A DNA stretch of 64,000 nucleotides from GAS188 sp035949255 (GTDB lineage Bacteria; Pseudomonadota; Alphaproteobacteria; Rhizobiales; Beijerinckiaceae). The stretch spans positions 23,182 through 87,181 of the forward strand of contig DASZIL010000151.1 in NCBI GenBank assembly GCA_035949255.1. Direction: 5' to 3'. Positions 53,997-63,499 of the stretch are shown here, in pieces (positions within the stretch are counted from its first letter, which is position 1; each line of letters starts with the position of its first letter). Both the position numbers and the translations under genes were made by a program. The notes beneath the pieces are model-generated. The model searched no databases, had not been told where the DNA came from, and worked only from the letters and a program-made list of their open reading frames with translations.

Positions 53997-54572
53997 GTGG
54001 CCCATCGTCTTTTCCACCGCGCCTTCGCCGGAATTGGCCTCATCGGCATGCTCGCCGCTCTTGCGAGCGCGCCCGCGCTCGCACAACAAGCCGCTCCCGC
54101 CCAAACCCAGCAACCCGCCGCTCCAGCAACCCCGCCGCCGCCTCCCGTTCCGCCCGCACAGCTCGCCTTGGCGCGGCAGGTCATGGTAGCCAGCGGCGTC
54201 ACCGAAAGCTTCGAGCCGATCGCCGGCAACATCGCGCTTCAGCTTCTGCGCGCCTACACGCAAAAGCGCCCCGCCAACGCCAAGGACTTCGAGGACATTC
54301 TTCTCGGCATGAAGCCGGAGCTCGATGCCAAGAAGAACGACCTCATCAACAAGGCGGCGGAAGCCTATGCGCGCCAAATCGACGAGGGCTCCCTCAAGGC
54401 GATTCTTGCCTTTTTCCAGAGTCCGGCCGGTATGAAATACAAGTCGGCCTTGCCGCAGGTGCTCAACGAAGTCTCGGCGGTGACCGACAGTTGGACGAAA
54501 GAAGTCGCGACGCAAATGGGGGAGCATGTCGTCGAGGAGATGAAGAAGCGCGGTGTCGACCTCGGCCGCTGA
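53997..54572 (+). CDS. DUF2059 domain protein, exported
   Basis: Protein of 191 residues. The signal peptide (FHRAFAGIGLIGMLAALASAPALAQQ) has cleavage likely after ALA. A Pro/Gln/Ala-rich linker then leads into a helical DUF2059 domain (LARQVMVASGVTESFEPIAGN... AILAFFQSPAGMKYKSALPQV). The domain is common in proteobacterial periplasmic proteins of unknown role. The order rpiA - DUF2059 - (ligase) - gor is typical of Hyphomicrobiales. Confidence 0.87.
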   Translation: MAHRLFHRAFAGIGLIGMLAALASAPALAQQAAPAQTQQPAAPATPPPPPVPPAQLALARQVMVASGVTESFEPIAGNIALQLLRAYTQKRPANAKDFEDILLGMKPELDAKKNDLINKAAEAYARQIDEGSLKAILAFFQSPAGMKYKSALPQVLNEVSAVTDSWTKEVATQMGEHVVEEMKKRGVDLGR

Positions 54573-54630
54573 GCGGCGCCCGGCGCGGCATCGGCAACTT
54601 GCCTCTCACCCTTCCGCTGCGGCTCCCGGC

Positions 54631-55995
54631 ATGACGGCGACCGCGAGGCTTTCGGGCCACGCCGGTGGCGAGCGGCTTACCGGCAAGCCCGCCTCCACGC
54701 GCCTCGCCGCGGGCGCGGCTCTTCTCATCGCGGCGCTGCCCGTCGCCATGGCGCTCGCCAACCGCTCGGCGCCGGCCTTTCTCCTCCTCGCGGCCGTTAT
54801 CGTCGTCGCTTGCGTCGTCGCGGAGAATGGATGGAGAAGCGTCGGATCGGGGTTGGCCGATCTCAAACGCTCTCCTGTGGCTTGGGCGAGCGCGGCCTTC
54901 ATCGGGCTCAGCATCATCTCCTGGGGCTGGAGCGCCGATCGAGCCGAGAGCTGGCGCACGCTCGAGGAGGGTGTGGTTCCGCTGCTCGCGGGAGCGACAC
55001 TGTTGCGTTTCCTGCCTCGCGTGGCACCACGCTGGACGGGGCTTGCTGTCGCGCTCGGGGTGATCGTCGCGGGGCTGATCTCGATCGGGGAGTTGCGCTC
55101 GGGGATGCCCATTCGCAAGGCGCTGCATCTGCGCGCCATCGCCTTCGAATATAACCGGCCGGTGCTGACCTTGCTCGCGCTCTTCTGGCCGCTTTGCGCG
55201 CTCGCCGCATCGGTGCGTAACGCTTCGGTCTCGGGAGCGCGCGGCAGCGCTTCCCCTCTCCCGCAAGCGTCGGCGCATATCCTTCCCGCCTTCAGGCCGA
55301 AGGGCACGAAACTCGTGCTTTGGTCGGCGCTCGCGGCCACGACCCTGGCCATCTGGACCTCGCAAAGCGGCACGGCGATGTTCGCTCAAGCGCTGTCGAT
55401 CACCGCCGTGCTCCTGGCGTTACGCTTTCCGCGCGCCCTTCTGATCGCGCTCGGGGTCGGCGTGAGCGTCGTCTTTGCTTCGGTTTTCGCCTTCGGCGAT
55501 CTCGCCTCGCGACTGCTCCCCGGCTCGACCTACGAGCTCCTCGCCTGGGCGCATGCGGCCGATCGGGTCGATATCTGGCGCAGCTTCGGCGCCGCTGCGC
55601 TGTTTCATCCTCTTCTCGGCACCGGGATCGGCACCTCGGTCACGCTCGGCGATACCGCGGTCGCGGGAGAGGTCGCGAGCGAGTTCCGCCGCATGCTGAG
55701 CGTCGGCCATCCGCACAACGGCTATCTGCAGATCGGCGTCGAGCTCGGCGCCCTGGGCTGCGCCATCGCGATCGCGACGGTACTCTTGATGCTGCGGAGC
55801 TGGCGAGACCTCTCGGGGCCGCCTCTTTGGTCACGCATCGGCTTGTTCACCATGGTCGCCGCAGCGATGCTCGTCGGACACGGCGCCTGGCAGGCCTGGT
55901 GGCTCGCGGTGAGCTTTGTGTCCGCGGCCCTCGTCCGGACCTTGGCATCTCCCGCCGCCTCGGCGGATCAGACAGTCGCGTCGCTCAGCCGCTGA
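54631..55995 (+). CDS. O-antigen ligase/polymerase-family membrane protein
   Basis: Integral membrane protein of 454 residues with about eleven hydrophobic segments. The large periplasmic loop and the motif VGHPHNGYLQIGVELGALGCAI near 375 identify the Wzy/WaaL-type O-antigen ligase domain. ATG 54631 is chosen because an upstream frame to 54553 overlaps the DUF2059 gene. It could attach O-antigen to lipid A core or polymerise a surface glycan. No LPS genes are adjacent. Confidence 0.83.
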   Translation: MTATARLSGHAGGERLTGKPASTRLAAGAALLIAALPVAMALANRSAPAFLLLAAVIVVACVVAENGWRSVGSGLADLKRSPVAWASAAFIGLSIISWGWSADRAESWRTLEEGVVPLLAGATLLRFLPRVAPRWTGLAVALGVIVAGLISIGELRSGMPIRKALHLRAIAFEYNRPVLTLLALFWPLCALAASVRNASVSGARGSASPLPQASAHILPAFRPKGTKLVLWSALAATTLAIWTSQSGTAMFAQALSITAVLLALRFPRALLIALGVGVSVVFASVFAFGDLASRLLPGSTYELLAWAHAADRVDIWRSFGAAALFHPLLGTGIGTSVTLGDTAVAGEVASEFRRMLSVGHPHNGYLQIGVELGALGCAIAIATVLLMLRSWRDLSGPPLWSRIGLFTMVAAAMLVGHGAWQAWWLAVSFVSAALVRTLASPAASADQTVASLSR

Positions 55996-56271
55996 GAGGC
56001 ACGTTTCGCGAATCGCGAGCAAGCCTCCGGGCGATTTCGGGGAAGCCAGCGCATGGTGAAGGGAGCTCAAAGCCAGCCCCCTTCGCTTCCCGTCTTCCAA
56101 TGATGCGCTTGGTGCGCTCACCGAACGAGGCCGGTCCCTCCGCCGTGTTCGCCGACAAAAGATCGTTTGCGAACAGAGCGTGCCAGCGATATCGAGTGCG
56201 TCCATGAGGCCTCGCGGCTTGAGACTTACCTCTCGCTCGAAGCGGCGCAGACGGGAAACGGCACCCATATC

Positions 56272-57651
56272 ATGACCAAGTTCGATACGGATCTCTTCGT
56301 GATCGGCGCGGGCTCCGGCGGGGTGCGCGCCGCGCGCATCGCCTCGGGGCTCGGCGCCAAGGTCATGATCGCTGAGGACAGCCGGATCGGCGGCACTTGC
56401 GTCATCCGCGGTTGCGTGCCGAAGAAGCTCCTCGTCTATGCGAGCCGCTTCCCGCACGCTTTCGAGGATGCGATCGGCTTCGGTTTCTCCGAGGTGAAGC
56501 CGGATTTCTCCTGGGAGCGCTTGCGCGACCGGGTGGAGGCGGAGGTGACGCGCCTGTCGGGCCTTTACCGCAAGGGTCTCGAGACTTCCGACGTCGCCAT
56601 TCGCGAGGAGCGCGCCGTGATCTGCGGGCCTCATGAGGTGCGGCTCGCCTCCGGCCAAAGGGTGAGCGCGGGAACGATCCTCATCGCGACGGGCGGAAGG
56701 CCGTCCCGGCAAGGCTCGATCGTCGGCGCGGACCTCGCGATTGTCTCCGATGATGTCTTTCATCTCCCGCGCTTGCCGCGACGCATGGTCATTCTCGGCG
56801 CCGGCTATATTGCACTTGAATTCGCGAGCGTCTTTTCGGGATTGGGAACGGAAGTTCACCTCGTGCATCGAGGCGACGCGGTGCTGCGCGGGTTCGACGA
56901 GGATTTGCGCAAGAATGCCGCGCATGCGCTCGCGGCGCGCGGCGTCAAGTTTCACTTCTCGCGCAGCTTCGTGAAGATCGAGGCGACGGCGAACGGCGTG
57001 CGGCGCGTGCATCTGCAAAATGGCGAGACTCTCGACGGCGAGGTCGTGCTGATCGCCACGGGGCGCATTCCGAACACGGAGGGGCTGGGCCTCGGACACG
57101 CAGGCGTCATCCTCGGAGACAAGGGACAAGTGAAGGTCGATGCGCAAAGCCGCAGCAACATCGCTTCGATCTATGCGATCGGAGATGTCACTGACCGCCT
57201 CCAGCTCACGCCCGTAGCGATAAGGGAAGGCCACGCCTTCGCGGAAAGCGTGTTCGGCAGCAAGCCCTGGACGGTGGACCACTCCAATGTGCCTTCGGCG
57301 GTGTTCATCACGCCGGAGATCGGCACCGTCGGCCTCACGCAGGCGGAGGCGTGCGAGCGGCACGCGGCGGTCGATGTCTATATCGCGAATTTCCGTCCCA
57401 TGCTAGCAACGCTCTCGGGACGCGACGAGCGCATCTTCATGAAGCTCCTGGTCGATGCTCAAACCGACAAGGTGCTCGGCTTGCACATCTGCGGAGAGGG
57501 CGCGGCCGAGATGGTTCAGCTCGCCGCCATCGCCATCAAGATGGGCGCGACCAAGGCCGACTTCGACCGCACCGTCGCGCTGCACCCCACGGCCGCGGAG
57601 GAGATCGTCACCATGAAAGCCCCGGTGGCGCGGCTGCGGCGGGAGGCTTGA
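56272..57651 (+). CDS. gor: glutathione-disulfide reductase
   Basis: FAD enzyme of 459 residues that regenerates reduced glutathione with NADPH. The FAD site is LFVIGAGSGGVRAARIA; the redox disulfide is GGTCVIRGCVPKKLLVYAS; the NAD(P) site is MVILGAGYIALEFASVF with HRGDAVLRGFD; YAIGDVTDRLQLTPVA follows; and the C-terminal catalytic His-Glu is in VALHPTAAEE. The start ATG 56272 fits the family; longer frames upstream are unlikely. Confidence 0.95.
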   Translation: MTKFDTDLFVIGAGSGGVRAARIASGLGAKVMIAEDSRIGGTCVIRGCVPKKLLVYASRFPHAFEDAIGFGFSEVKPDFSWERLRDRVEAEVTRLSGLYRKGLETSDVAIREERAVICGPHEVRLASGQRVSAGTILIATGGRPSRQGSIVGADLAIVSDDVFHLPRLPRRMVILGAGYIALEFASVFSGLGTEVHLVHRGDAVLRGFDEDLRKNAAHALAARGVKFHFSRSFVKIEATANGVRRVHLQNGETLDGEVVLIATGRIPNTEGLGLGHAGVILGDKGQVKVDAQSRSNIASIYAIGDVTDRLQLTPVAIREGHAFAESVFGSKPWTVDHSNVPSAVFITPEIGTVGLTQAEACERHAAVDVYIANFRPMLATLSGRDERIFMKLLVDAQTDKVLGLHICGEGAAEMVQLAAIAIKMGATKADFDRTVALHPTAAEEIVTMKAPVARLRREA

Positions 57652-57774
57652 GGAGCGGTTTCGCGGAAGCTCTCGACGATCGTTTATCGGGGAGGTTGAG
57701 CACCGTCCCGAGGGGCCGAAGCCGACCCCCTGAGAGGCGGAGCCTCCAGAACGCCGCGCGGCCGGCCCGCTTTG

Positions 57775-58599
57775 TCAGGTCGCGGACTGATAGGCCGCGA
57801 CGAACTCGCCGAGCTCGGAGCCGGCGATATCGCTAACGGCCCAGAAGGTGAGCCCATCCCTCGTCCAATGGCGCAGCATATAGCCGCTGAGCTCGATCGC
57901 CGGCGGGGCCAGATTGGTTCCGGGCCAGACGAAGAGATTGATGACATGCGTGCGGCGGCGATAGACGACGACCGCCGCGGCGCGCCCCTCGACATAATCG
58001 ATGCGCCCGCCAACCAATGTGAAGCCCTTCAAGGCAAGGTCGGGCACTGGTGGGGTGACGTCGAGCTTGCCCGCAAACCAGGGTTTGACGGTGTGCTGAT
58101 CGGTCGATTGCACATCGAACAAATGTTCGCCCGCGAGAGAGCGCAAATGCCCGTCGACCAGGCTGCGCGCGATCTCATTTCCCGTGTCGGCGCGCATCAC
58201 AAAAAAGGCAAGGCAGGCGGCGAGCGCGAAGGCACCGGCGCCGCCTGCGAACGCGCCTTGCGCGCGCAATCGCCAAGAGCTTGTCGACGAGCTTCCGTTT
58301 ACCGACGAGCTTCCCGTCGCACGCCACCAGCCCTGACGAACTCTGCGTGGATGCGCGAGGGGCATCTCGACGGCCGCCGGCGCGGGCAGCGCTTCCATGA
58401 TCCGCTCGGCCAAGCCCGCCGGCGCCCGCATGCGCAAGGCTGGCGAAGCGAGCTTCTGCTTGAGCGCCATGATCTCGGCGAAGCTTCCGGCGCAGTCCGC
58501 GCAGCTCGCGATGTGAGCCTCGATCTCGCGGGCATGGACAACGTCGAGCTCCCCATCAGCGAGCGCATGGACGAGCGGCATTTTCTCGTCGCAAGTCAT
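57775..58599 (-). CDS. membrane anti-sigma factor with zinc-finger N-terminus
   Basis: Protein of 274 residues. The N-terminal anti-sigma domain has the His-x3-Cys-x2-Cys site HIASCADCAGSF near residue 29 (ChrR/RsrA-like ZAS type). A membrane segment follows near 120 (GAGAFALAACLAFFVM). The periplasmic C-terminal half (LKGFTLVGGRIDYVEGRAAAVVVYRRR) resembles anti-sigma C-terminal domains found beside ECF factors. Its ATG overlaps the sigma gene stop as ATGA. Confidence 0.88.
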   Translation of the reverse strand: MTCDEKMPLVHALADGELDVVHAREIEAHIASCADCAGSFAEIMALKQKLASPALRMRAPAGLAERIMEALPAPAAVEMPLAHPRRVRQGWWRATGSSSVNGSSSTSSWRLRAQGAFAGGAGAFALAACLAFFVMRADTGNEIARSLVDGHLRSLAGEHLFDVQSTDQHTVKPWFAGKLDVTPPVPDLALKGFTLVGGRIDYVEGRAAAVVVYRRRTHVINLFVWPGTNLAPPAIELSGYMLRHWTRDGLTFWAVSDIAGSELGEFVAAYQSAT

Positions 58600-59144
58600 G
58601 TTGCTTTTGCCTTCTTTTCGAGCGCGAACCAGGCCGTCTGCAATTCCTCCCTCGCGCGAGCCAACCGAGACATGACGGTACCGATCGGAACCCCGGTCAC
58701 TTCGGCGATCTGGCGATAGCTGAAATCGTTGAATTCCTTGAGCACGAGGGCCTCCCGATAAACGCTAGGCAAGCGGCCGACGAGCTCACGAAGGACACGC
58801 GCATCGTCGGCGCGGGCCATCTGTACCTCTGGGTCGGACTCCGTTTCCCCCCAGAGCGGTTCCAAATTCCCTGCTTCGCCCCCGTCGCCTTCCGGCAAGG
58901 GTTCGAAACGTCGCGGATCGCGCGAGCGCAGCACATTGCGGAGGATGGTGAACAACCAAGGTTTGATCGATTCACCCGAGAACCCCGAAAAATATCGAAG
59001 CGCTCTGAGATATGTCTCTTGCGTCGCATCTTCGGCCTCATTCGCGTCGCGCGTCAGATAACGCGCGAAAGTGTAGACCTCGTCCAGCAACGGGAGAGCG
59101 AGCTTGCGAAAACGCTCGCCCTCGCGCTGATCCGCTTCGGTCAT
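58596..59144 (-). CDS. ECF-type RNA polymerase sigma factor
   Basis: Sigma-70 family factor of 182 residues with region 2 (LPLLDEVYTFARYLTRDANEAEDATQETYLRALR) and region 4 (LPSVYREALVLKEFNDFSYRQIAEVTGVPIGTVMSRLARAREEL), each shown here in shorter pieces: YLTRDANEAEDATQETY and VPIGTVMSRLARA. ATG 59144 is chosen for GGAGG eight bases upstream. It is held inactive by the co-translated anti-sigma factor. It lies downstream of a cupredoxin and a Tat phosphoesterase, likely members of its regulon. Confidence 0.93.
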   Translation of the reverse strand: MTEADQREGERFRKLALPLLDEVYTFARYLTRDANEAEDATQETYLRALRYFSGFSGESIKPWLFTILRNVLRSRDPRRFEPLPEGDGGEAGNLEPLWGETESDPEVQMARADDARVLRELVGRLPSVYREALVLKEFNDFSYRQIAEVTGVPIGTVMSRLARAREELQTAWFALEKKAKAT

Positions 59145-59231
59145 TCCGAAACCCTCCAGCCGTTCGACACGCGCTTCGTGCGCCACGTGCTAGCATGTTG
59201 TTTAGGCAGAGCAAGGATTCGGTGGCAGCTT

Positions 59232-59561
59232 TCATTTCACGATGATCTTACCCGTCATGTGCGGATGGAGCGAACAGAAATACTCGTAAGTGCCCGGCTC
59301 CGTGAAAGTGTGGGAGAATGTGTCACCCGTGTCGAGCGCGGAGGATTTGTATTTGTGATCGGCGTCGACGACCGTGTGCGGGATGTCGTCGCCATTCGTC
59401 CAGACCACGGTGGTTCCCACGGCCACTTCGGCCTCGGCCGGCGTGAAGGTGAAGTTGTCGATCTTGACCGGAATGTCCGCGGCTTCGACCGAGGATGCGC
59501 CCATCAGGGCGATGGCGATCAGCGCGGCGCGGGCGCCATTGAAAACAGAAGTCATGTTCAT
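59232..59561 (-). CDS. cupredoxin (plastocyanin/azurin-like copper protein)
   Basis: Exported blue-copper protein of 109 residues. The signal peptide ends at VEAADIP (NGARAALIAIALMGASSVEA). Type-1 copper ligands are complete: His in GDDIPHTVVDAD and Cys, His and Met in FCSLHPHMTG. It resembles amicyanin-like proteins. The ATG at 59561 is preferred for GAGG upstream; ATG 59555 is alternative. It lies between the phosphoesterase and the sigma factor on the same strand and probably transfers electrons in the periplasm. Confidence 0.9.
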   Translation of the reverse strand: MNMTSVFNGARAALIAIALMGASSVEAADIPVKIDNFTFTPAEAEVAVGTTVVWTNGDDIPHTVVDADHKYKSSALDTGDTFSHTFTEPGTYEYFCSLHPHMTGKIIVK

Positions 59562-59644
59562 CGAGCCTCGTTCGGATATCTTGGTGAGGGCCACCGCCCA
59601 GTCGTCCCAGGCGGTGGCAATTGCTGCAACCCGCTTGCGTCGTC

Positions 59645-60586
59645 TCAGCCGGCGAGCGGCGTGTCGATGACGGCCAAGCGCTCGGCGCCGGGCATGAAAT
59701 TCACCTGCCGGATGCCGAGAACCGTGCGCAGCTTCGAGTCCTCCACCTTCATGGGTCCTGCCGACGGAGCGGTTCCGGGGGCCGGCTGCGGGAATGCGGT
59801 CGAACGCGCGGTGTGGAAGGCTACATTGCCCTCGACCTTTTGCATCACCTGATGGATATGGCCGTTCAGCACGGTGACCGAGCCGAACTTCTTGAGCATT
59901 CCGAGTGCCTGCTCGGAATCCTGCGTGCCCCATCCCCAATCGGGATAGATCGTCCAGAGCGGAATATGGGCGAAGACGATGATCGGCGTGCTCGCGCCGC
60001 GCGAGGCGACGTCGGCCTGCAGCCAGGCGAGCTGATCGGCACCGAGATTGCCCATGCCGCCGGCCTTGAGATCGACGACATTGACCAGGCCGATGAAGTG
60101 AGCCCCACCGGCATCGAAGGAATACCAGCCGTTGCCCTTCGCGCCCTTGCCATAGCGGTCGAGATAGATCTTGCGGTCGTCGTCGAGAACGTCGTGCTCA
60201 CCGGGCACATAATGCACATCGAGTCGCGACTGGCCGATGATCTGATCGGCGGTGTCGAATTGGGCCGGCTTCGAGAGATGGCTGATGTCGCCCGTGTGGA
60301 TCATGAAAGAGGGCTTCGCCGGCAAGGCATTCACCTTCCCGATCGCCTCCACGAGCGTTCCGTTGGCGTTGGGATTGGCGGGCTTGTCGAAGCCGATGTG
60401 GCTGTCGCTGAGCTGGAGGAAGCTGAAGGCTTTGGATTCTTCTGCCTTAGCCTCGCCGATCAAGCCGGTCGAGCGGGGAATGCCGCCGGCGAGCGTCCAC
60501 AAAATGCCGGTGCCGGCCCATGTCATGCATTCGAGGACCTTGCGCCGCGTGGCGCCCTCTTCGTGATCGTGAGCATCATGCGTCAT
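59645..60586 (-). CDS. Tat-exported metallophosphoesterase
   Basis: Periplasmic phosphoesterase of 313 residues. A His-rich start (MTHDAHDHEEG) and a twin-arginine signal (TRRKVLECMTWAGTGILWTLAGG) are followed by metal-site motifs FLQLSDSHIGFD, MIHTGDISHL, VPGEHDVLDD, FAHIPLW and LNGHIHQV. ATG 60586 has GGAGACGG upstream. It is the first gene of a minus-strand group with the cupredoxin and the sigma/anti-sigma pair. Substrate unknown. It is a different subfamily from the 7284-9008 phosphoesterase. Confidence 0.88.
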   Translation of the reverse strand: MTHDAHDHEEGATRRKVLECMTWAGTGILWTLAGGIPRSTGLIGEAKAEESKAFSFLQLSDSHIGFDKPANPNANGTLVEAIGKVNALPAKPSFMIHTGDISHLSKPAQFDTADQIIGQSRLDVHYVPGEHDVLDDDRKIYLDRYGKGAKGNGWYSFDAGGAHFIGLVNVVDLKAGGMGNLGADQLAWLQADVASRGASTPIIVFAHIPLWTIYPDWGWGTQDSEQALGMLKKFGSVTVLNGHIHQVMQKVEGNVAFHTARSTAFPQPAPGTAPSAGPMKVEDSKLRTVLGIRQVNFMPGAERLAVIDTPLAG

Positions 60587-61035
60587 TTCCGTCTCCTTCC
60601 GAAGCTTGGATGCTTCCGAATGATGAGACTGGCCCCTGAGCGCCTTTATTCCTGGAGGGGGCGCGACAAGTCGTCGCGAGGGCGTTGCAAGATCCGAGCG
60701 AGTGACGAAAGGGGCCGCCATGAAAGCCCTCACAATCACTCAGGTACCGGAAGCAATTGGCTGAAATCTTGCACCTTTTGCTTCTTGAAGGACGGGCGCC
60801 AATGATCCGGCTGGTTCTTTGAAACGATATGAGCCTCGAAGTACGATGAACGAACGTCGAAGTTGGATGGCCGATTCCGCGGGGCGCCCTATCGGCGAGG
60901 CCGCCTCGGCTCGGTCTTGAAGGCTCGAGTGGATCGCGACGCCTGATCGTGTATAGAGCAGCATCTCGCTGAAGGCCCGGAAATTGCGCCGCTTTTCTCT
61001 TTCGCGCATCTTTCTTCAGCGTCGAGGAGCCCGCC
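60587..61035. other. intergenic region between phosphoesterase and DAHP synthase
   Basis: The 449-base gap separates divergent genes and must hold their promoters. I see no convincing gene, RNA or repeat in it. Confidence 0.5.
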
Positions 61036-62436
61036 ATGAGTCAAAGCGCGAAGACGAAAAGCTGGTCGCCCGCCTCCTGGCGGGGGCTGCCCATCGAGCA
61101 GGTCCCCGTCTATCCGAACGCCGATGCGCTCGCGGCGATCGAGCGGCAGCTTTCCGGCTTCCCTCCCCTCGTCTTCGCCGGCGAAGCGAGGAAGCTCAAG
61201 GCGGCGCTCGCAAAAGTGGCTTCGGGCGACGCCTTCCTGCTTCAAGGCGGGGATTGCGCCGAAAGCTTCGCGGAGCATTCCGCGGACAACATCCGCGATT
61301 TCTTCCGTGTCTTCCTCCAGATGGCCGTCGTCTTGACCTTCGCCGGCGCCTCCCCCGTGGTGAAGGTCGGGCGGATCGCGGGCCAATTCGCCAAACCCCG
61401 TTCCGCGCCGACCGAGAAGATCGGCGATACCGAGCTGCCGAGCTACCGCGGCGATGTGATCAACGGCATCGACTTCACGCCCGAAGCGCGCACGCCGGAT
61501 CCGGCGCGCCAGATCGACGCTTACCGGCAATCGGCGGCGACGCTCAATCTTTTGCGCGCCTTCGCGACCGGCGGCTATGCGAGCCTCGAGAATGTGCATC
61601 GCTGGATGCTCGGGTTCATCAAGGATTCGCCCGCCTCCTCGCGCTTCACCGAGCTCGCCGACCGCATCAGCGAGACGCTCGACTTCATGCGCGCCATCGG
61701 CATCGGCGCGGATATGCATCAGGAGATGCGCGTCACCGATTTCTACACCAGCCATGAGGCGCTGCTGCTCGGCTATGAGCAGGCGTTCACGCGCATCGAT
61801 TCAACGAGCGGGGACCCTTACGCCACCTCGGGCCATATGATCTGGATCGGCGATCGGACACGCCAGCCCGACCACGCCCATGTGGAATTCTGCCGTGGCG
61901 TCAAGAATCCGCTCGGCATCAAATGCGGGCCGTCTCTCACCCCGGACGGGTTGTTGCGGCTCATCGACATTCTGAACCCGGCGAATGAGCCTGGCCGTTT
62001 GACCCTCATCTGCCGTTTTGGCGCCGGCAAGCTGTTCGATCATCTGCCGAAGCTCGTGCGCGGCGTCAAAGCGGAAGGCCGCCATGTCGTCTGGTCCTGC
62101 GATCCGATGCATGGCAACACGGTGAAGACCGGTAACGGCTACAAGACCCGCCCCTTCGACCAGATCGTGAGCGAGGTACGCAATTTCTTCGCGGTGCATC
62201 AAGCCGAAGGGACGCACGCGGGCGGCGTGCATCTCGAAATGACCGGCAAGAACGTCACCGAATGCACGGGCGGCGCGCGCGCCGTCTCGGATGCCGACCT
62301 TGCCGACCGCTACCACACGCATTGCGACCCACGCCTCAACGCCGAGCAGGCGCTGGAGCTTGCTTTCCTCATGGCCGAGCTTCTCAAAAGAGAGCGGCAG
62401 GCGAGAGGGCGCCCCGCGATCGAAGCCGCGGAGTGA
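61036..62436 (+). CDS. aroG: 3-deoxy-7-phosphoheptulonate synthase, class II (plant type)
   Basis: Joins phosphoenolpyruvate and erythrose 4-phosphate in the first step of the shikimate pathway. The 466 residues match class II DAHP synthases: FLLQGGDCAESFAEH with the metal Cys, YRGDVINGIDF, RMLGFI-like HRWMLGFI, FYTSHEALLLGYEQA, HVEFCRGVKNPLGIKCGPS, VWSCDPMHGNT, and GGVHLEMTGKNVTECTGG. Supplies chorismate for tyrA in this window. ATG 61036 is the natural start. Confidence 0.95.
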   Translation: MSQSAKTKSWSPASWRGLPIEQVPVYPNADALAAIERQLSGFPPLVFAGEARKLKAALAKVASGDAFLLQGGDCAESFAEHSADNIRDFFRVFLQMAVVLTFAGASPVVKVGRIAGQFAKPRSAPTEKIGDTELPSYRGDVINGIDFTPEARTPDPARQIDAYRQSAATLNLLRAFATGGYASLENVHRWMLGFIKDSPASSRFTELADRISETLDFMRAIGIGADMHQEMRVTDFYTSHEALLLGYEQAFTRIDSTSGDPYATSGHMIWIGDRTRQPDHAHVEFCRGVKNPLGIKCGPSLTPDGLLRLIDILNPANEPGRLTLICRFGAGKLFDHLPKLVRGVKAEGRHVVWSCDPMHGNTVKTGNGYKTRPFDQIVSEVRNFFAVHQAEGTHAGGVHLEMTGKNVTECTGGARAVSDADLADRYHTHCDPRLNAEQALELAFLMAELLKRERQARGRPAIEAAE

Positions 62437-62480
62437 CTGGAACGAGGTGGGGCGAACGGCCGACGCGGGCCGGTGATGTC

Positions 62481-62711
62481 TCAGTGATGCCCGCGACTAT
62501 CGGGCCCCTCGGCTCGGATCCCCGTCAACGCCTCGAGCTCCATCATCAGGGTGGAGTTGATCCTGACGAGTGCGAGTACGGCCGCGCGCGCGTCGCCTTC
62601 GCAATCCGCGATGATGGCCCTGGCAAGCTCGGCTTGGGCAAGCTCCGTAGGGCCCAAAGGCGGGTCGTCTTTTTCGTCTACCGGGGCGGGAGCAGGTAAT
62701 TCTCTTTTCAT
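62481..62711 (-). CDS. small hypothetical protein
   Basis: Protein of 76 residues of unknown function. A strong AGGAGAAGAA precedes ATG 62711, which supports translation. The N-terminus is acidic and proline-rich; the centre is a predicted amphipathic helix (ELAQAELARAIIADCEG, then AAVLALVRINSTLMMELEAL); the C-terminus ends in DSRGHH. It diverges from the SRAP gene with about 95 bases between and converges with the DAHP synthase. Confidence 0.65.
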   Translation of the reverse strand: MKRELPAPAPVDEKDDPPLGPTELAQAELARAIIADCEGDARAAVLALVRINSTLMMELEALTGIRAEGPDSRGHH

Positions 62712-62806
62712 TTCTTCTCCTCTTTATATGTTCTTATTTTGTTCCTTCGGAAGACCACCGTCAAGACTGACTTGTTAAGTTTTCCCGCGCTCATTACACA
62801 GTGCGT

Positions 62807-63499
62807 ATGTGTGGGCGCGTCACGCAAAAAGGGGGCGAGCTCCCCGGCCTCGTCACGGTGAGCCTCATCGAAGAACGCCTTCCTCCGCGCTGGAATGGTG
62901 CGCCGAGCCAGGATTTCTGGGTCATCCGCCGCGATCCAGCCGCGGGCGAATATCGACGCGATCGTCTCATCTGGGGTTTCAAGACGGCTTGGATGCGCGA
63001 CGCCGGGTCGGGCGGCCAGATCAATGCCACAGCCGAGCGGCTCACCAGCGCGCCGATGTTCCGGACAAGCTATGAGAGGCGCCGCTGCCTCATTCCCGTC
63101 GACAACTTCTTCGAGTGGAAAGCGGTGATCGGGCAAAAGGCGAGGCAGCCTTACGCGGTGGCGATGAAGGACGGCTCGCCTTTCGCGCTTGGCGGCATCT
63201 GGACGAGCTATCGCGAGGGCGAAGAGGTGATGCGCAGCTTCGCCGTCATCACCTGCCCCGCAAACAGCCTCGTTGCCGAGATCCATCACCGGATGCCCGT
63301 GATCATCGCGCCGGAGAATTACGACCGCTGGCTCTCTCCGCTCGAGCCCGATCCGCATGATCTCCTCGCCCCCTACCCTTCCGAGCCCATGACCATCTGG
63401 CCGATCTCGATGCGCGTGAACGCGCCGCGCAACGACAGCGAGGATATTCTCGAGCGGGTCGAGCTCTTCAGAGAGCGCTCAGATACCAATCTTCAATGA
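62807..63499 (+). CDS. SOS response-associated peptidase (SRAP / HMCES / YedK)
   Basis: Shields abasic sites in single-stranded DNA by forming a thiazolidine link through its Cys2. The 230 residues begin MCGRVTQ, so Cys2 is exposed after Met removal. GGQINATAERLTSAPMFR holds the conserved Asn, RRCLIPVDNFFEWK the conserved Glu, and EIHHRMPVII the catalytic His. The ATG at 62807 is required by the mechanism; the GTG at 62801 would bury the Cys. Confidence 0.92.
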   Translation: MCGRVTQKGGELPGLVTVSLIEERLPPRWNGAPSQDFWVIRRDPAAGEYRRDRLIWGFKTAWMRDAGSGGQINATAERLTSAPMFRTSYERRRCLIPVDNFFEWKAVIGQKARQPYAVAMKDGSPFALGGIWTSYREGEEVMRSFAVITCPANSLVAEIHHRMPVIIAPENYDRWLSPLEPDPHDLLAPYPSEPMTIWPISMRVNAPRNDSEDILERVELFRERSDTNLQ

